From an uncultured Spirochaetales bacterium (GTDB lineage: Bacteria > Spirochaetota > Spirochaetia > Treponematales > Treponemataceae): a stretch of DNA of 8,677 nucleotides. The notes below the pieces were generated by a model. That model did not search any database, was not told where the DNA came from, and saw only the letters and a program-made list of their open reading frames with translations. Each line of letters begins with the position of its first letter. Position 1 is the stretch's first letter. The stretch is taken from the NCBI GenBank assembly GCA_946061495.1, contig CAMGSV010000104.1, positions 1 through 8,677 of the forward strand, written 5' to 3'. This document shows positions 6,196 to 8,677 of this stretch, in pieces. A program made the translations under genes and the position numbers.

Positions 6196-6962
6196 CCCAC
6201 AAAGCAGTCACCGGCGGTCCTTTCCACCGGCAAGCAGGCAGTGTACCGCTCCATATACGTGGCAAATCCCGCAACATCCTCAGCCTGAGGTTCCACAGTG
6301 GACAGGGCCATACTGGAGAAGTATTTTTTTGCAGGAATTCATCCAAGCTGGAAAACCTGTGCTTCTCCAGCATATAGTCCGCCAAAACGTCTATCCCCCA
6401 GGCACCACCCTCTCCCGCCGTCTCCAGCACGGAAACAGGAAAGCCCAAGGCGGTCATCATCCGCTGGGAAGGCTCCGGGGTCTTGAACAAGCCGCCGTGA
6501 CCCACCAACTCCCGCAGCTCCACACCTTCCCGCTGCACCAGCACATCAAGCCCCAGCTTCAAGGTTGCCATGGAACTGTACAAAAGGCTTCTGGCAAAAT
6601 TCCCCAGGGTGAACCTGCTGTCCGGCAGCCGCATGAACAGGGGTCTTCCTTGGTCAAGACTCACCAGATGCTCCCCAGACAGGAAGTTGTAGCTCAACAG
6701 GCCGCCGCAGCTGGATTCTATAGTGGAGCTGCACCTCGTGGGCCAGTTTTCTGAAGCTTTCCTGCACACCAAGCTGCACCTGGTCCAGATGATAGGTCCA
6801 GATGCCATCCTCCAGCTGGTTCTCCCAGTCAAAGCCACCAGTGGCAATCACCTCTCCTGAAGCCTGGGCCAGCAGCACCGACTTTATCCTGGTGGAGCCC
6901 AGCTCAATTCCCAAAACGACCTGTCCCGCCATGAGGGCAGCATACATCTCTTCCCGTGTCAT
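6192..6962 (-). pseudogene. FGGY-family carbohydrate kinase, decayed (internal deletion plus frameshift)
   Basis: Sugar kinases of this family (xylulokinase/ribulokinase-like) are about 500-540 residues; here only three pieces remain. Piece 1 starts at 6962 and gives MTREEMYAAL then VVLGIELGSTRIKSVL (the first phosphate-binding motif) and FDWENQLEDGIWTYHLDQVQ, up to LHY near 6720. Piece 2, in another frame from about 6709, resumes at CGGLLSYNFLSGE and runs through the adenosine motif VGHGGLFKTPEPSQRM and SVLETAGEGGAWG. The roughly 280-300 residues normally between them, including the catalytic Asp, are absent. Piece 3 restores the first frame after the A7 run (T7 at 6324-6330) and reads VEPQAEDVAGFATYMERY to a TAG at 6192-6194, matching the family C-terminus. 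The gene cannot make an active kinase. Its stop overlaps the rarA stop. The ancestral sugar substrate cannot be told from what remains. Confidence 0.85.
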
Positions 6963-6985
6963 GCTTCCAGTATACCATTGAACAA

Positions 6986-7010
6986 GGAACTTTTGGAGAA
7001 AAAAGCCCCC
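6986..7010 (+). repeat. Hairpin-forming repeat, left copy flanking the ATPase gene
   Basis: GGAACTTTTGGAG followed by A6, G and C5. It matches the sequence at 8590-8613 at about 21 of 24 aligned positions. CTTTT (6990-6994) can pair with AAAAG (7001-7005) and GG with CC outside, giving a short hairpin. On the minus strand it reads GGGGGC then T6, so it may also help end transcription of the ATPase gene. It lies between the ATPase and the kinase relic. Confidence 0.45.
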
Positions 7011-7031
7011 AAAAATGGCGGGTGACCGCAA
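7011..7031 (-). terminator. Weak candidate terminator downstream of the ATPase gene
   Basis: On the minus strand GCGG (7029-7026 area), a 4-base loop and CCGC form a small GC stem followed by CATTTTT. The stem is only 4 pairs, so termination is uncertain; the following G5C-T6 stretch may add to it. Confidence 0.25.
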
Positions 7032-7058
7032 AACGCTTTTGTGGAGGTTATAATGCAG

Positions 7059-7078
7059 GAACAGGACTATACCTGTTC
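7059..7078. other. Perfect inverted repeat immediately downstream of the ATPase stop codon
   Basis: GAACAGG (7059-7065) and CCTGTTC (7072-7078) are perfect complements around the loop ACTATA. It begins 8 bases after the ATPase stop (7087-7089), a place typical of a terminator or 3'-end stabilising hairpin, but the sequence after it on the minus strand (CTGCATTATAACC) has no U-run. On the plus strand the tail TCCTTTGTTCATTT is more U-rich, although no plus-strand gene precedes it. It could instead be a protein-binding site. Confidence 0.4.
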
Positions 7079-7086
7079 TCCTTTGT

Positions 7087-8428
7087 TCATTTGGATTTGT
7101 GATCTAACGCCAAACCAATCAACCGATCTGCTTGGTCAGCCATAAACAGCGGGATGTTTAGCACATCATCGTCCAGCTTCAAATTACCAAGCGAGAATCG
7201 AACACGGAGCTTCACTTTATCCGGGAACAATTCCTTGAATTTTCTGAGACTCTTGCTTGCTAAATTCGCTTCGGACTTTACTTCGATAGGGAAAATGTCA
7301 TTCTCTCGTTGAATCAGAAAATCCACTTCATAGGGAGGATTATTCTGTGACCAATAACGAGGCAGCACCTCAAACTGCGTAATCAAAGTTTGCACTACAT
7401 AGTTTTCGGTTAAGGCTCCCTTGAACTCGGTGAACAGGCGGTTGCCTTCGCCAAAAGCCGTAGGAGCCAGCTGTGCCAGACGGCGGAGCAGCCCTACATC
7501 CACCAAATAGAGCTTGAACGCAGACAGATCGTCATAAGCGGCTACAGGAAGGCTGGGAGCGCTGCTGCGGTAGATCTTATGCACCAGGCGGGCATCTACC
7601 AGCCATTGCAGCGCATCCTCATATTCACGGGCTCTTGCGCCTTCCTTGACAACCTTATAAATAAACTTCTTGTTCTCTCTTGCCAACTGAGAGGGAACAG
7701 ATCTCCAGACCATAGAAATCTTTGGAAACTCGGCAAGGTTGGGATGCTTGGCAAAGTCACGCTCGTAAGCACCGATGATATCGGACAGAGCTTCCTGCAT
7801 GGCAGATACGTCACGGGCCTCCGTCCACATCTTTACCGATTCCGGCATACCTCCGGTAACATAGTACATCTTTAATTTCTCATACAGCAGATTGAAAAAA
7901 GCATCGGGAATTGGATCAAGTGTATCCACGCCTTCCAAAAATTTCACAAGGTTCTCATCACCGTTTGCGAGAAGAAACTCAGTAAAAGTCATAGGGTCGA
8001 TCTGCATGAAGTTGACCTTTCCCACAGGGAAAGACGAAGGCTTAGCCAGAGCAATGCCAAGCAGCGAACCTGCACAGGCAATGTGATACTGCGGAGCATT
8101 CTCACAGAAATACTTCATAGCATTTATGACCTTGGGGCAGTCCTGCACCTCGTCAAAAATAATGAGCGTCTTTTCGGGCAGAATCTTATAGCCGCTGGCC
8201 AGCATCAGATTCTGCAGAAGCCGGTCCACATCCCTGGTAGTTTCAAAGAACTGTTTGTATTCTTCGTTTTCATCAAAGTTGAAATAGGCGGTATTTTCAT
8301 AATAGCGTCTGCCGAACTCTTTCAGAATCCAGGTCTTACCCACCTGACGCACCCCCCCTCAGAATCAGCGGCTTGCGATAGGGTGAATTCTTCCATTCAA
8401 GCAGTTTATTCAATATTAGTCGTTCCAT
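7087..8428 (-). CDS. AAA_14 / DUF4143 family ATP-binding protein, frameshifted as read at a G7 tract
   Basis: A predicted cytoplasmic ATPase of the AAA_14-DUF4143 type, a widespread family of uncertain role. The start at 8428 has a GGGAG Shine-Dalgarno about 10 bases upstream and begins MERLILNKLLEWKNSPYRKP, the family N-terminus. After LILRG the frame breaks at seven Gs (8352-8358) and hits TAA at 8336-8338. With six Gs it reads on as LRGVRQVGKTW, giving 446 residues. In that numbering: Walker A GVRQVGKT (25-32); Walker B LIIFDE (88-93); AGSLLG (119-124); DFAKHP (224-229); and a C-terminal PD-(D/E)XK-like module with EVDFL (Asp369) and IEVK (381-384). The uninterrupted 421-residue part (7087-8352) lacks a believable start: its first codon is the GTG for Val26. 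So the gene is off, phase-variable or a sequencing error. It is visibly more A/T-rich than rarA, which suggests acquisition. Confidence 0.85.
8352..8358 (-). repeat. G7 homopolymer tract inside the ATPase Walker A region
   Basis: Seven Cs on the plus strand read as GGGGGGG in the gene. Six would keep the frame (AGG GGG GTG CGT CAG) and restore LRGVRQVGKT; seven shift it. Poly-G tracts are known phase-variation sites in treponemes, though usually longer or in promoters. Confidence 0.7.
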
Positions 8429-8440
8429 AAAAACACTCCC

Positions 8441-8453
8441 TCACACTATTATT
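8441..8453. repeat. 13-base direct repeat, promoter-distal copy
   Basis: TCACACTATTATT, identical to 8474-8486, lies in the leader of the ATPase gene just upstream of its ribosome binding site. The two copies start 33 bases apart, about three helical turns, so a protein could bind both on one face of the DNA. Confidence 0.6.
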
Positions 8454-8473
8454 GGAGTTTTGAGGTTTTTCAA

Positions 8474-8486
8474 TCACACTATTATT
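8474..8486. repeat. 13-base direct repeat, copy overlapping the -10 box
   Basis: TCACACTATTATT, identical to the copy at 8441-8453. It overlaps the -10 box (8484-8489) and the predicted start of transcription of the ATPase gene, the expected place for a repressor site. Confidence 0.6.
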
Positions 8487-8512
8487 ATACTTAGAACTTG
8501 TGAACAAATCAA
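8484..8512 (-). promoter_or_regulatory. Sigma-70-like promoter of the ATPase gene
   Basis: On the minus strand TTGATT (8512-8507) is followed by a 17-base spacer and a perfect TATAAT (8489-8484). Transcription would begin near 8477, leaving a leader of about 50 bases before the ATG at 8428. This is the best promoter match in the window. Confidence 0.65.
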
Positions 8513-8677
8513 GGAATATACGAACTCATAAATATTCTTGTGTGTAAAATCACATAATTATAGACAACCAGACAGGATGAGCTTTGAAAGGGACTTTTGG
8601 AAAAAAAGACCCCAGGAAATCCGGAGGCCACTGAAAAAGTCCGTTAAAGGCTGAATTTACAAACACCACCTAAATAG
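8513..8677. other. A/T-rich gene-free end of the window
   Basis: Together with 8429-8512 this makes about 250 bases without a gene. It holds a TGTGT-N6-TCACA sequence (8539-8554), a loose inverted repeat GAATAT/ATATTC (8514-8537) and the right copy of the hairpin-forming repeat (8590-8613). Only a 23-codon open frame (from 8577) is present, with no convincing ribosome site, and I do not call it a gene. Confidence 0.5.
8590..8613 (+). repeat. Hairpin-forming repeat, right copy flanking the ATPase gene
   Basis: GGGACTTTTGG, then A7, GA and CCCC. GGG-A-CTTTT pairs with AAAAG-A-CCC around a short loop with one A-A mismatch. It resembles the copy at 6986-7010 in the same orientation; the two bracket the ATPase gene and its promoter. 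It may be a dispersed intergenic repeat of the genome. Confidence 0.45.

Noticed and set aside
7059..7078. LexA/SOS box
   Set aside because: The GAAC and GTTC half-sites are 12 bases apart, not the 4 expected of the Gram-positive-type box, and the site is downstream of a gene.
8577..8654. Small plus-strand open frame beginning MSFERDFWKK
   Set aside because: Only 25 codons, the AGG upstream is too close to the ATG, and it overlaps the hairpin-forming repeat, which explains its resemblance to the sequence near 6990.
1..8677. tRNA, rRNA, CRISPR array, complete insertion sequence or replication origin
   Set aside because: I saw no T-loop signature, no regularly spaced repeats, no transposase with terminal inverted repeats, and no cluster of DnaA-box-like sequences.

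Overview
The window looks like a spirochaete chromosome, most probably a gut- or mouth-type Treponema with a fairly G+C-rich core. This rests on four things: the C-terminal end of an Rpn/PDDEXK-type protein, a signal-peptide beta-barrel protein followed by a lipoprotein, a RarA protein carrying the long C-terminal extension known from a subset of bacteria, and a DUF4143-type ATPase. The genus is inferred from remembered protein character, not from a search.

Layout. 1-215 (+) is the 3' end of an Rpn-like nuclease/transposase gene. 248-1918 (-) is a tight two-gene folate operon, folD then folE2, 6 bases apart. 1919-2109 is a structured divergent intergenic region with a palindromic TATAGT/ACTATA element and three inverted repeats that would lie in a folD leader. 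2110-6195 (+) is a co-oriented run: an outer-membrane beta-barrel candidate, a beta-propeller-like lipoprotein, and an 804-residue RarA fusion. Its stop codon overlaps, on the opposite strand, the stop of a decayed FGGY carbohydrate-kinase gene (6192-6962, -), which has lost its middle and carries a second frameshift in an A7 run. 7087-8428 (-) is a solitary AAA_14/DUF4143 ATPase, broken as read by one extra G in a G7 run inside the Walker A region. It has a good sigma-70-like promoter overlapped by one copy of a 13-base direct repeat.

How the genes relate. FolE2 starts pterin synthesis from GTP and FolD interconverts one-carbon folates, so the operon serves one-carbon metabolism. The barrel protein and lipoprotein are probably envelope partners, and rarA appears to ride on the same transcript. 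The right third (about 6190-8677) is accessory: a kinase relic, then a more A/T-rich ATPase cassette flanked by two copies of a similar 24-25 base hairpin-forming sequence. I saw no tRNA, rRNA, CRISPR array or complete insertion sequence. I did not find a clear new multi-gene system. The best leads are the ATPase cassette (homopolymer switch candidate, repeated operator-like sites, flanking repeats), the folD leader structures, and the uncharacterised RarA C-terminal domain.
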